Part shown: positions 23,638 through 35,047 of the stretch, piece by piece | How positions within the stretch are numbered: the first letter of the stretch is position 1 | Layout of the letters: each line of letters opens with the position of its first letter | DNA from: Zizania palustris | Lineage: Eukaryota > Streptophyta > Magnoliopsida > Poales > Poaceae | Assembly: GCA_019279435.1 (NCBI GenBank) | Contig: JAAALK010000283.1 | Span: forward strand, 64,462,642 to 64,526,641 | DNA: 64,000 nucleotides | Reading direction: 5' to 3' | Position numbers and translations under genes: made by a program | Notes under the pieces: model-generated | Database searches by the model: none | The model's input: the letters and a program-made list of their open reading frames with translations, nothing else | Told to the model about the DNA's origin: nothing

Positions 23638-25429
23638 CAAGCGACAATATACCATGGGGGTACCCGCATTATGTATTTGTTTTAGGTGTTGGGGAGTTAT
23701 GTGGATGAATCTGATGGTTATCTCTAACTTAGAGACAAAAAGAGTTTTTAGACAGGTTTGAGCTTCCTTGAGGATAATAACCATACTCCTGTGTGTGTAG
23801 TATGAGCTTTTGTGTGTGAAATAGCCTTAAGCGTACTCAAGAATGTAGAAAGATCCTCTTCCAAAACGTGCATTTTACAGTCTCCGTCTGGTCCCTTTAT
23901 ATGAGAGGGATTGAGGGTTACAAATGGTGATTAAAACGTCTCATTAATGACCAATTAAGAGGTTAATGGTCAGTTCATGAGCAATGACTTGAGGATTACA
24001 AGGCTAATAATTGTAGAATATGGAGATTAATGTCGAATTGACTCTTGATGGTGGCAGTCTAAATATCAGTGGACAAGAGGACTTCTTCTTTAGTGTTGGA
24101 CTCGGGAGACTTCAAGCCCTTGACCACTGACCACGTGGAATATGCTAACCATTTACTGGTCATCTTAAAACTACTCAGAAGGTATCTCAAGATCATATTC
24201 CTAATAACGATAATGTCAATGTCCAAAACAACTATCGTTGTGTATGAATAATACTTCTCTACAGGAGTACTCAAAGAAAGGTTTTGGTTAGGGTAATGGG
24301 GGCATTGTGCGATGATCCAATGGCTATCTCAAACAATGAGACATAAACAAAGTCTTTAGACAGGTATGGGCCTCCTGAAAGATAATAACACTACTCATGT
24401 ATGTGTGTAATATGAGAATAATCTGATGCCCCTTTCAGGATTTCTCTAATCCCTTTATATGAGGAGGATTAGAGGTTACAAATTAGTAATGAGCCCTATT
24501 AATGACCGAAAACTGATAAGTTTATGGGTATCAATTCTGAAGATAACCGCTCTAGTTAACTATGAGATTATGGAGATTTAATTAAGACCTGGCTTTTGAT
24601 GGCAACTATCAGAATGCTGGTGGTCGGGGGGTCCTCTTCCTGAATACTGAACTCAGAAGCCTTCGGACCCCCGATTGCTACCCTCGTCGAGAATTCTGAC
24701 TGTTGGCTGGTCGGCCAAAACTACTCGGGAAGTAGCCCAAGATCACATTCCCGACGGCAGCCCCCGAACACTTTTTGTCGCACAAATCAAATTGAGTAGT
24801 CAGAAAGGGCTACATAGCTTCAGCCTTATTTTTTTCCAGTTGGTGCACCGCTCAGGTGCACCTATCGACTGCAAACCTCGAGATTGGAGTTTCTTTGATT
24901 AAAATAAGCTCCAATATCAAAAGCATTTTAAATCTGCCTAGTCGGTGCCTTGGCGTCCATAGAAACCGACTTGAGTCTAGGGACTTATAGGCCTCTCAAA
25001 TGCTTTTAGAGAAAAGGCATCAGTTGGCACAGTATTGTACCATGGAGTGCTTATGGGGCTTCCTTAGGTGAAAATACGTCTATTTGCACAGACAGGTGCT
25101 TGTCAGAATCGACAGTTTGAAGGGATCCGCGCAACTTTAAGACCTCTTCTCGGACACAAGTATAAATTAATAAACTACAAACGCCAATTTGTCTTCTGAT
25201 ATCCACCAGTAGATATGCAATCATCGGTTTAGATGGCAACGTTGAAAAATACTGACCATCACAATTGATGGAAAATATTGCTTTGGGACACATTCTTAGG
25301 CAATGGCGATGCTTCAGAGATTAAATTGTCATATGGGTAGCCTATAAATGGCTCAATTGAGACCCTTCAAGCATTCCTGCATGACATAAGCTTTCATCTT
25401 CATCTTCTTCTTAGAACTCAAATCCACTA
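23638..25429 (+). mobile_element. Decayed LTR retroelement, left part with two LTR-like copies
   Basis: A block starting TGTTGGGGAG (23687) and containing a TTTTTAGACAGGT motif, TATGAG, and a TGGACTCGGGAGAC...GACCACTGACC stretch (to about 24285) is repeated in diverged form from about 24293 to 24770 with the same order of motifs. The last part of the second copy (24620-24755) recurs at about 31513-31640. I read these as LTRs or tandem LTR fragments of an old gypsy-like element whose gag begins further right. No coding sequence was found between 24780 and 25429. Confidence 0.5.
24620..24755 (+). repeat. LTR-like repeat, pairs with 31513-31640
   Basis: Both copies contain GGGGTCCTCTTCC, then AATACTGAACTC, GAAGCCTT, CCCCCGA, GCTACCCTC and CTCG(G/A)GAA(G/A)TAGCC in the same order. 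A more diverged third copy covers about 24055-24220. Confidence 0.65.
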
Positions 25430-26035
25430 GTGCCTCGCAACCCTAAGCGGCATTGTAACTACGTAGTATGTTACCGCAAGGCACAACGACTATTCACCTT
25501 CAAACCTTTATCTCCTCTTCTTGACATCCCAATAGCGGCGCTTGACCCAAAGGAGGCAGATAATCAATCGGTGGAGTTCCGACCATCGACGTCGATGAAG
25601 TGCGTGGTGGCATCATTGGATAAGTGGGGTGAAAATCCGTTGAGCGTGCTGTCGACATGACATTCCACTGGCGGTGAGTCGTTTTCGACCCCGAATACCC
25701 ACAAAATTGTGGTATTTGAGACCTTTTTCTCACGGGCTCGGATTGCCGGCTCATCCATTCTTCCGTGGTGTCCTCCATCATTATGATATCTCCCTTTGCA
25801 ATCTTAATCCTAATTCTATCCTCCACGTTGCCATCTTCATGCATCTACGCGAAGCTTTTTTGGGCATCGATCTTCATTTTAATTTGTTCCGGTATTACTT
25901 CTACTTGTGGTCGAATGCCAAGAAGGTGATCGGTGGCTACGAACTACAACTCAGGGATGTGAAGGTAGCCGAGTATGTCTCGGTGTCGCTTCTGTCTTCT
26001 AACAAGGGCTGGCACTCGAGTTGGTTCTACATGGC
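25430..26035 (+). pseudogene. Gag-like protein with Transposase_28-like region, left part
   Basis: The frame covering about 25690-26035 reads GLGLPAHPFFRG, then LNPNSILHVAIF, EAFLGIDLHFNLFRY, and SNKGWHSSWFYM. This is the signature of the plant 'putative gypsy type transposon' domain (Transposase_28 family) found in gag-like proteins of large grass LTR elements. The reading frame is cut by the solo LTR at 26036 and resumes at about 29985. Upstream codons (from about 25430) are in shifted frames, so the gene was already decaying. Its function in the element is presumed to be gag-like; it is not a DNA transposase. Confidence 0.7.
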
Positions 26036-29000
26036 TGTAACACCCCAAATTTTCAATACAATAAAAATATTATTAAATTCAATTTCCTGGAATATATATT
26101 TCTGAAAATACTTTAAATACCCTTTTATACCCTTTTGAACTACATCATAGAGTAGATGGCCAAATTAGGAGGTGAAACTTTTTGTATATGATCCTAAGAC
26201 CAAGATATATATTTGAGAATTTTTATAAATTTTTACCAAGCATGGAATAGTCCTATTATTTTAAATCGATTTCTGCAATTATTTTTAATCAGAAAATAGT
26301 TTCAAACAGTAATGGGCTCCCTCTCCTCCCTTCTCTCTCTCATGGCCGGCCCAGCCCATCACCCGCGCTCGCCTTAGGCTGACAGCCTGGTCCCACCTGT
26401 CGGCGCCGATTGCCTCCCCTCGCGCACGCACCCGACGCCTCGGCCCCACCCGTCAGCCGCCTTCCTCGCTCGTTCGCGCTCACTGGCGTGTGGCCCCCGC
26501 CTGTCATATCCGTCGTCCCCGCGAGATCCGCCCCCGGATCCCCCCCTCGCCGGCCGAAGCCCTAACTCCGCCTAGGATCCGTCCTCGTCGGCCCCCTCCC
26601 TTTAATCCGACGCCTGCAATGAATTCCCCTCAACGCGCTGACCGTTTCCCCGTATTAATCTCGCCCGATTCGCGTCCAGGTGCATTGAACCGCGTTCAAC
26701 CCGAGCTCGCCGGCGTCAAGGCGCATTTATCCCCGGCCACCGTCGATTGCGCCCTCCCTGCCCCCGCCGGTACCCCTATATAAACCACGGCCCTCCACCG
26801 CATTCGGTTCACGCATCCGATTGCACTCAGACCAAGCCGAGCGCCCACACTTCGTCTTTTAGCGCAATCCCCCTACTCCGCCTCCGGCCACCGCTCGCCG
26901 TCGCCTCGGACCGTCCCCGTCCGTGCCTCCACCACCGTCGTGACCGCCAGGACCTCACCGACCTCGGCCACCACTCCGTCGACGACGAACCTCACCGGAT
27001 CGCCGTCACCACCAAGGACCCGAACACCGTCGCCGCCTCCGCTCGTCGCCGGCCTCACCCCGTCGGTCTTTTCTCACCGCCGAGGTACCCTCGTGATCCC
27101 CGTAGCACACTCTTTCCATTTTAGGCCTTAGCTTCGACCGCCATAGCTCGCCGTGGCCCCTGGCCTGCTCACCGTCGCCGGAGAAGACGACCGGCACGGG
27201 TCGAGTACCCGTGCCGTGTCGGATTCGATCCGCGCCGTGCGATCTGGATCTAACGGTACTGATTTAATCCCTCGTGCAGTTTAATCGGCGCCATTGGATC
27301 TGTGCGAAGGGGTACGTTTTAATCTCGTGCGTCCGTTAGTTTTAAATCCCCGCATCGCATCTACGCCGTCCATCGCGTACCGGTTCAAACGTTTTAATCC
27401 TAGCCATCCACGTCACTTTAACTCCCCCGCCTCGCCCTCGCGCGTCGGATCTGGATCCAACGGTCCAGATCGACCCGACGCACGCGCACAGTGCGCGGGT
27501 TCACCGTGGACCCGAGGGGTTTAAAAATTGAAAATGAATTTCAGAAATACTTTTAAACTTGTAAAATTCATATCTGGCGCATTTGAACTCAAAAAATTGC
27601 CATTCCAATTTCAGAAAATTCATAATATTATTCTCTACATGTTTATGCAATAAAAACAGTATGTTTACTTTGACTTTTTCATGTTTATTCAAATGAATAT
27701 TCAAATGCCTTTAGGATTAAAATATAAATTCAAATGTTTAAACTTCAGAAAAATTTAGATTTATTTCCATTCTACCCATTTACTGAAAACCATCAAATTA
27801 ACATAAACTTTTCATTTCACATTTATTTGAGAACTTAATATGGCAATAATCACATTTAAACACCCTTTTCTAAAAAGGACAACTCTTTAATTCCTTTAAA
27901 ATTTATTTATGAAATAAACCACAGAACCTTAACCATTGAACTTATTTTATTTATAACCAAACCAACTTTAACTTATGTGCTTATAATGTAATGTTATATT
28001 GTTTGATTGAATGTTGAGTTCTTTTTATTTTACTTTACTATATCAAAAAGATTACGACGTCGCCGAGGAGCCGGAGTAATTCCCCGAAGTCCCTCCCTCT
28101 CCCTTTGCTGATCAAGGCAAGTCACCAACACAATCTTTTGAGCATATTGGACCCACGTTTGATTAAACTATCGCTAAAACACATAGGTTATATATGCATT
28201 AGTCAAATGAACCCTTACAATATATTTATTTAGGATCCCCCGACCTTGATGTGCAACCCAAGCCATGCTCTCTAGCCTAAACTCCTTGTCACCATATGAT
28301 AAATGTTATTAGCTAGTGTCCAATGTATCGACACGATCGCTATAGGATAAAAATGAGTCGTAGTACATGGTTCTACTATATGATCCCCATTGTTTCTTAT
28401 CTATGGAATTCTGTCGTTGTTGGAGTTGTGGTTGTGAGTGAATGCATGGTGGGTTCCGGGTGCAAGCTAGGGCATTGGTCGGTAGCACCCGGGGCACTAT
28501 AAGGACCGGTCTGAGGGATCCGTTGCAATACACTTACGTACTAACCCCAAGTCTAGTGGGTAAGTCCTAACTAAGGCATGGGTTGTTCCAAACCGAGGCC
28601 ACCATTTGGAGATGGGTCAAGTTGCACATGCGGGTGACTTGTACCAATGTGGCGCAAAAGGGGGTGCGACATTAGCCGGAATGCGGCCCGGCGCGCCGGC
28701 GAAACCTAGAGCGGGTGGTTATCGCTTGGAATATTTCATGTCGAGGTTTTGGCATGAGTTCCCGTGGTATGGGTCATCTCGTTTGGGATGAGTGCGTGCC
28801 TTGTGGGTACAGTAGTACATCTCTGATCAGAGTCTTAAATCTTTTCGAAAAGCCGAGCCCACGGTCAAGGGCAGGTTGCGTGACATCCCCCAGTTAGATT
28901 ACTTTGGATATGTATGTGCATGATGGATTGACATGTAAGGACTGTTGTGCGAGGAGGTAAAACGTACTCCTCGAGTTAGTTGATGTTGTTGATATTCATG

Positions 29001-29416
29001 TTTACTTTTCCGCATGATTAAAATGTGATTACACTAAATGCAATAACTGAAACTGCACTTTTCTGCAATGTTAGCCATTACCCTTCCTTGTTTATTATCC
29101 TGCATTACTACTTGCATTTGCGGTGGCTTGTTGAGTACTTTTTGTACTCATACCCGTTGGACCCCACAGAGGATGCTTACTATGAAGACGGTCTGGAGTA
29201 GCGACCCAGTCGAGAAGAAAGATCCTGAAGGAGATGTTCGTCATGCCGCTTTCTAATTATTTTTATTACTGTTTCTACTAAAACTTTGATGTAATAAATA
29301 TGGTCTGCGTACCATGGATGTTGTCGTATGTACGTTGTCGCATGATGAACCTCTTGTATTATTGTTTTTCTTCTGAAATACAATAATGTCTCGATTTGAT
29401 AAGTCGGGGCGCTACA
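26036..29416 (+). repeat. Solo LTR of the Tekay family
   Basis: The 3381-bp LTR starts TGTAACACCCC and ends GGCGCTACA like the LTRs of the full element, but is clearly more diverged. It is flanked by ATGGC (26031-26035 on the left; on the right, after the hAT insertion, at 29985-29989). No internal region accompanies it, so it arose by recombination between the two LTRs of a former element. A GAGTAC-TTTTT-GTACTC hairpin lies at 29133-29149. The homologue of the acidic peptide segment carries a stop (TAA near 28078). Confidence 0.92.
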
Positions 29417-29418
29417 AT

Positions 29419-29701
29419 TAGGGATGGCAATGGGGCCTCGTTCCCCGATCCCCGACGGGGATTTCCTCTATTAGGGGACGGGTATGGGGAAATCTCATCC
29501 CCGCGAGGGGACAAACGGGGAAAAATCTATCCCCGTCGGGTGAAGCGGGGACGGGGACGTTCCTCTACTCCCCATCCCCGTTCCCCGTTAATATACCCGC
29601 AAAAATTAATTGTGGGTCCATATTTTATATATATATACATATGTATGCATATGTATGCATATGTATGTGTATGTGTGTATATGTTTGTGTGTATATATAT
29701 G

Positions 29702-29733
<32 letters not shown>

Positions 29734-29978
29734 TGTGTATGTATATGTATATATATATGTATATGTATATATATGTGTATATATATATGTGTGTATATAT
29801 ATATATCTAAACGGGGATTTTCTCCCCGACGGGTACCCGAATCCCCGACGGGGAGCGGGGATGGGGAAAATCTATCCCCGAAGCCAGGGACGGGGACGGG
29901 GAACGGGGATTTTTTTGTCTAGCGGGGACGGGGACGGGGACCCCTCCCCGCCGGGGATTCTCCCCGTTGCCATCCCTA
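29419..29978. mobile_element. Non-autonomous hAT element
   Basis: The ends are inverted repeats TAGGGATGGCAA(T/C)GGGG and CCCCGTTGCCATCCCTA, and both sides carry the 8-bp duplication GCTACAAT (29411-29418, 29979-29986), the hAT signature. The interior has many CGGGGA/TCCCCG runs and a central AT/GT-rich microsatellite (about 29628-29806). It has no transposase. The target duplication includes the last six bases of the solo LTR, so the hAT inserted after the LTR. The open frame 29396-30190 crosses this element and is not a gene. Confidence 0.9.
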
Positions 29979-29984
29979 GCTACA

Positions 29985-31400
29985 ATGGCCAATCACGAGC
30001 TAGCTTGTCTCCAAAGATTGATCGAGTACCATTTCCAGCACTCACTTGGTCCGACCACTTCCAGCCAGAAGAGCAGGGGCAAGTTCATGAATTAGTTGAG
30101 ACGGTGAAGAAGCTTCAGGTAGTGAACGTGTCGGGCGTCCACGTAGTGATTAGCTTCGTGTGTCACCGGGTTCAACCACTAAAGCAATAGCTCTACCTAG
30201 CATTCGAGTACTCGGGTACCGAGGACCCGACTTGGGAGAGGGCCGAGCCCTTAACCGATGATGAGGTGAAGAAGAGGGTGAGATTGATTTTCACTAATCG
30301 CCTAGGTCTTGACCCTGATCCCAACCCTCGACCCTTCAAGCTCAATTACCTGCAATCAAAGGTGAGATATTTTTGTTCTTTCATTTTTGATTTTTTGGTA
30401 ACATCACCTACCAAGTGCTAATTCAAGAACTGCATAGGGTCGGGAAGCCTTTTGCTCTTTGCCATCACTACCAGAACATCCTTGGGCGGTTGGGCGAAAA
30501 TACATCGACCCGCATGCCGGGTCGACCGGGGAGAAAATGAAAATTTGCCCCCCTAAGATGAAGAGGGTGAAGATGTCGGCGGCGAATGCAATGGTGGCAA
30601 TGACTTAGGTGCCGCCAAAAGTGTCGTCATCCTTCCCAGGAGAGGCGTGCGTCAACTCGAAGACATCCAAGGCAGTTCTGGTGATCGGAAGGGCTGCTGC
30701 ATCATCATCCTCCATTTCTACACCGTCACCGCCATCAACACAATCACCTCCACCTCCACCACCGCCATCGGTTGGATTTACCCTTGGAGCAGGCCCTAGT
30801 TCATGGACGAAGAAGATGATGATCCGGAAATCGGGATGGTGAGTCGTGTTGTCATTTGGTTGAATCGAATAGTTAAGCTTGATCTTGTTTTTATATCGGT
30901 GATTGTTTTTGTTCAACCCTGCTTCATTGTCGCTGTATGACCAGGACATGGTTAGTACAACTGCATCGACCGTCCCTACCACTGATATGGTGGTTTTCGC
31001 CAAGACTATTGATCAACAGAGGACAGTGGCGAGTGGGTCACAAACGCCAAGCGCCCCGACCATCAGCGATGTGGGTGTTGCTGCACCGAGCATTGAGGTG
31101 TTTGCCTCGACAAATATGGTCTCATTCGGGCTTGTTCCAACACAAGCGCTTGTAGTCAATGTGGCACTTGACTCGGCAGTTTCCGCTGACCCGTCGACAG
31201 TGATCGAGATCGCCGCGACGATCGACATGGTAATGCCTCTAGAAGAGCCGGAGGTGGCCGACCCCACACCAGAAGAAGCCGACCCCATAGCAATTGTGGT
31301 CGATAAAATGCCACAGCCGACCGCTGGCATAACCCCTAGCATCCCGGCCAGAGCAGTCAGGGAGGGGCATGTCCGAGTGCTTAGAACCACTCAACATTGA
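29985..31400 (+). pseudogene. Gag-like protein with Transposase_28-like region, right part
   Basis: After the ATGGC duplication the sequence continues the interrupted protein (MANHE, then after a small frameshift SLSPKIDRVPFP and ALTWSDHF), followed by VQPLKQ, a stop, AFEYSGTEDPTWERAEPL and LIFTNRLGLD. Later frames 30609-30842 and 30903-31400 are low-complexity Ser/Pro/Ala-rich, as in the linker of such proteins. After 31440 a fragment reads KSADLERLEKDN, like the coiled coil of this family. Stops and frameshifts make it a dead gene. Confidence 0.6.
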
Positions 31401-31512
31401 GACTAACTTTTGTTATCTCTATGCAATTCCTGATAAGCCAACTAACTAAATAGTTGGCCCAAAAGTCTGCCGATCTGGAGAGGTTGGAAAAGGATAATTA
31501 TATTCTTCATAG

Positions 31513-31640
31513 TAGTTGGGGGTCCTCTTCCTGTGAATACTGAACTCGGAAGCCTTCAGACCCCCGACTGCTACCCTCCTGAAGAATTTCGACTATTGAC
31601 CGATCGTTCAAAATTACTCGAGAAATAGCCTTAGATGACT
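31513..31640 (+). repeat. Partial right LTR-like repeat of the decayed element
   Basis: It matches 24620-24755 in the same orientation and probably marks the right edge of the old element. The remainder of the LTR is not recognisable. Confidence 0.55.
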
Positions 31641-31980
31641 ACAACAGATAGTTGGGAAAGGCTGTATATGCAGTTATGTACCTGTAGCCAATAGGTAGGT
31701 GGGCCACCAGGCATCCAGTGTGGAGAACCGGAGAGAGACATGTGGGCCCTGGCCCATTTTCTACTGCGACTAGCAAGTTCGTTCCATAATTCTTGACACC
31801 AAGAGTAAATTAATTAATATGTTTATTTTCTGTTTTATCAATATGATTGTATAGCTTACATGTATGCAGTGGTATATAAGTGCAAAGTGCCAATCACCAA
31901 ACATAAATAATTACTATCAAAAGACTCTAAGCCTAGAAAATCAACAAATATAGAACCGGGCTTAGAGAGTGAATTTTTTA
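31641..31980. other. Intergenic, upstream of the ILI gene
   Basis: The stretch is AT-rich, and no gene or complete element could be supported. Confidence 0.35.
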
Positions 31981-32212
31981 AATAATATTTTTTAAAAGAA
32001 AATTTCAAGGCGATTTTGAAAAATTACAAAATAGGCACCGGTTGGCACTTGAAGTGCCGACAGGATGCTACATCAACTCCAGTCAGTACTTGAAGTGCCG
32101 ACTAGTGACACGTCAGCTCCAGTCGGCACTTGAAGTGCCGATCGGAGCTGACGATTGCAATTCTTCAAAATCGTCATGCATATTTGAAATTTTATTTTAA
32201 AAAAATATTATT
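31981..32212. repeat. Fold-back element with three inner palindromes
   Basis: The left arm (31981-32029, AATAATATTTTTTAAAAG...TTACAA) is the imperfect inverted complement of the right arm (32155-32212), over about 50-58 bp. The loop contains three spaced copies of a palindrome close to TCGGCACTTGAAGTGCCGA (about 32042-32060, 32081-32102, 32121-32141), separated by CAxCTCCAGTC spacers. The whole would fold as a long hairpin. It is a MITE-like element of uncertain superfamily and lies about 490 bp before the ILI start codon. Confidence 0.7.
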
Positions 32213-32494
32213 TTGGGAAAAAAATCCTGAGAGAGTAGCTAACTAGATTGATCACTTGCATTGCCAACTTATTATGAAAAATTACTATTAAATATCTAGC
32301 TGGTGATGATTTATCAATTTCTAAAAATCTATAGAAGCTAGAGTTTATTTGTAGATTTTATGTTGAGTTGCATGTTTGGAAAGTTCAGGGCTATTAAAAT
32401 AATTAAAAATAGATGAAGGGTAGCCGGCATTAATTAGTATAGTATAGGTAGCTCGCCCGCCTATAGATCGATCGGAATTAACCAATCAGCTCCC

Positions 32495-32502
32495 TATAAA
32501 TA
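32495..32502 (+). promoter_or_regulatory. TATA box of the ILI gene
   Basis: TATAAATA lies about 200 bp before the ATG, followed by a CT-rich, GCTAGC-containing leader typical of grass 5' UTRs. No other TATA-like site fits better. Confidence 0.65.
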
Positions 32503-32704
32503 ATGTGCCCCTCTCCCTTTCTGCTTCTTACCACACACTTAGCCAGCAAGCTAGCTCGCCGCCGCCGCCGCCGCAGCAGCAGCAGCTAGCTACATTCGTC
32601 GTCAGCTCGAGTTTTGACTTTCTCCAGTTCGATCTCACGATCGAGCTAGCTGCCTAGCTCATCAGCGTCGATCAGCTAGCCGCCGCGTTAGTTCTCCGAC
32701 GACG

Positions 32705-33121
32705 ATGTCTAGCCGGAGGTCGTCGCGCGGTTCCGCCGCCATCTCCGAGGAGGAGATCAACGACCTCATCTCCAAGCTCCAGTCGCTCCTCCCCAGCGCC
32801 CGCGGCCGCCGCGGCGGCAGCGGCAGCCAGGTATACCTCGCCGTGGTTTTCAGTTTTCAGCTGCACGAGCACCGTACCGGCATGGACGTACGGCTCGAGC
32901 GAGAGCGCTGGCTAGATGCATGGCGACTGATCGATGCGAGTGAAAAAATTTCAATGCAGGCGGCGGCGGCGTCGACGACGAAGCTGCTGAAGGAGACGTG
33001 CAGCTACATCAAGAGCCTGCACCGGGAGGTCGACGACCTCTCCGACCGGCTCTCCGACCTCATGGCCGGCATGGATCACAACAGCCCTGGCGCCGAGATC
33101 ATCCGCAGCCTCCTCCGTTAG
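32705..33121 (+). CDS. ILI5-like: Atypical HLH growth regulator, PRE/ILI family (two exons)
   Basis: Exons are 32705-32830 and 32960-33121, and the product is 95 aa. It is a small nuclear HLH protein with no basic region, so it cannot bind DNA. Members pair with inhibitory bHLH proteins and so promote cell elongation and lamina bending downstream of brassinosteroid and gibberellin. Seen here: the N-terminus MSSRRSSRGS, helix 1 EEEINDLISKLQSLLP, a short loop, helix 2 STTKLLKETCSYIKSLHREV, and the conserved tail DHNSPGAEIIRSLLR. The length is normal for the family. Splice sites are CAG|GTATAC and ATGCAG|GCG, phase 0. The intron is 129 nt, in frame and stop-free, so retention would add 43 residues and disrupt the HLH. 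ILI5- or ILI4-like is my best guess at paralogue; that is inference. Confidence 0.93.
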   Translation: MSSRRSSRGSAAISEEEINDLISKLQSLLPSARGRRGGSGSQVYLAVVFSFQLHEHRTGMDVRLERERWLDAWRLIDASEKISMQAAAASTTKLLKETCSYIKSLHREVDDLSDRLSDLMAGMDHNSPGAEIIRSLLR

Positions 33122-33587
33122 TTAGCTAGAGCTACCCGCAGTTTGCTCACACCATCATCTCCTTCCTCCAAGCTCCTCGTATTCTGTCATCAGCTCGTAC
33201 GTACATGCAGCTCATCTCGTGCCTAGCTAGCTACATATATACATATATAGTATATGTATGTATATATACATGCATACTGCATATGAATTGAAGAGATGGA
33301 TATATCGATCGATGGCTAAGGACCGATGATGTTATGGCAGCTGGCCTGTTGATTGGTACTACCATACTTCGCCTCGGGTAGGGGCCGGCCGGCATGCATT
33401 AGCTAGCTAGCTAGGGCCGGCCGGCTGCCTAATTAATCAAGTAATTTATAGCAGCTAGCTTGATCTTTAGCTGATGATCTCCCCATGACGTCCATGATGC
33501 ATGTACGTGTGGTTGATTACTTCAAGCTAGTATTCCTCCCTGCAGATCGAGTTACGTTTCGGATTCGTCGTCGTCATGTCTTGATCT

Positions 33588-33625
<38 letters not shown>

Positions 33626-34046
33626 TGTTCATTTTTTGTTTCTTTTTAATTCCCTGTCCTTTTATGCCATGTGATTAATTAGTCCCTAGCTGCAGCTAGC
33701 ACTCGGAACATTAAAGGCCGATCGATCGAATAATGATTGCAATGACTTGTATACATCATGCATACTAATTACGTACGTACATCGAGTTACAGAGTATAAT
33801 CTCCGACGACAACGATGCGGATGCATGAATAAATAATGGCGCTCTTCGTTCTACGATATCAATCGGTTTGATTTCCACCCGTACGGAAGGTGAGATCAAT
33901 TGGCTGTCTGTGCGGAAAAGGGAAGAGGAATTGACCGGTGCACTAGCTGCTTTTACTACCTGCCTGCCTGCTAGATAGCTGCTGCGATGTCGCATGGGCA
34001 CGGTGGTGGTACTGCCGGCCGGCGATCGAGGGGCCAGCAATACATG
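33122..34046. other. ILI 3' region and intergenic DNA
   Basis: The 3' UTR should end within the first few hundred bases. The stretch contains AT-rich TATATGTATG repeats (33230-33275) and a (TC)n run at about 33593-33622. No further gene was seen. Confidence 0.4.
33593..33622. repeat. (TC)n microsatellite
   Basis: About 15 TC units lie downstream of the ILI gene. Confidence 0.9.
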
Positions 34047-34049
34047 TTT

Positions 34050-34703
34050 AAACACATGGTGTTACGTTCTTTCGGGCACAATCGGTAAACAAGGCTATTT
34101 GTCGAGCGCTTGTCAAACGTCAAATACACTCCTCGAACTTTCGGTACTCGACGAGCAATTATATTTTCTAAGTGCTCGAGAAAATGTATTTGGCAAATCC
34201 TAGTGTATTTGGCAAACAATTAACAAATACCCTACAAAATTTGACACTCGAGAAGAAACGAACAAAAAATCAATGCCAAAAGTGACATTCGATAAAAGGT
34301 TTATCGAGTGCCCGATAAAATATACTCAACAAATCATTCGTTAACCAATAAAGGGTTCGTCGAGTGTTTTTGAGGTTTTTCCGTGTGCCGCAGGGGCGTA
34401 GCTAGGGGGTGGTCCAGGTAGGCCTAGGACCACCCCCGAAAATGGCCCATTAAGACCTTAATATATTTATTTTCATGTTCAGCTCAATTTCAAAAACTCA
34501 GTTTATATTATTTTACAATGTTATGATATATTATCGCTATATTTATATCTAATAGTTTTGCACAAAAACATTTTATATGTATATAAAATTTAAAAAGGTA
34601 TACGAAATTGAGCATATATTAACTAGGCCTACCCAACAATTTCATCCTAGCTACGCCACTGGTGTGCCGGTGGCACTTGGTAAAATGCTAGTTTCCCATA
34701 GTG
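34050..34703. mobile_element. CACTA element remnant (3' end)
   Basis: The stretch is dense in variants of ACTCGACGAGC, GTATTTGGCAAA and CTCGAGAAAATG, the subterminal repeats usual in grass CACTA elements, and closes with TTTCCCATAGTG, a CACTA-type terminus, at 34703. The left end is not recognisable, so the element is truncated or decayed. A hAT MITE (34391-34661) is nested inside it. Confidence 0.55.
34391..34661. mobile_element. hAT MITE nested in the CACTA remnant
   Basis: The ends are CAGGGGCGTAGCTAGG and CCTAGCTACGCCACTG, near-perfect inverted repeats, and both sides carry the 8-bp duplication GTGTGCCG (34383-34390, 34662-34669). The interior is AT-rich with no coding capacity. Its length is 271 bp. 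Confidence 0.9.
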
Positions 34704-34804
34704 GATGCCTCAGGCTCATGAGGAGAAAGGGGGAGAGCTAGTGCAGTTCAAATGACAAATTTTAGAGCGTAAAATATAGTTCTCAAATTAAAGGAACACA
34801 TCCT

Positions 34805-34809
<5 letters not shown>

Positions 34810-34854
<45 letters not shown>
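34810..34854. repeat. (AT)n microsatellite
   Basis: An uninterrupted run of about 22 AT units. Confidence 0.95.
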
Positions 34855-34858
<4 letters not shown>

Positions 34859-35047
34859 TAGAAATTATCTATGCATGATGTGTAGTTCTCCGCGGTCTTT
34901 CAGTGTGTTATTTTAGACAATTTATTTTATGAATCATCGCTCGAAATGATCTATCACCCATAACTAGTGACATGCCGGTCTAGTCCAATACAATACACCT
35001 CTCATAATTTAACCAACCGTCTAGTTAACAAAGTATATCTATATCAA

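Noticed and set aside
29396..30190. 264-codon open frame
   Set aside because: It runs from a solo LTR end through a hAT element and its microsatellite into the gag-like remnant; chance fusion of unrelated sequences.
32042..32141. Three spaced palindromes as a possible CRISPR-like array
   Set aside because: Plant nuclear context, only three imperfect units, and enclosed by transposon-like inverted arms.
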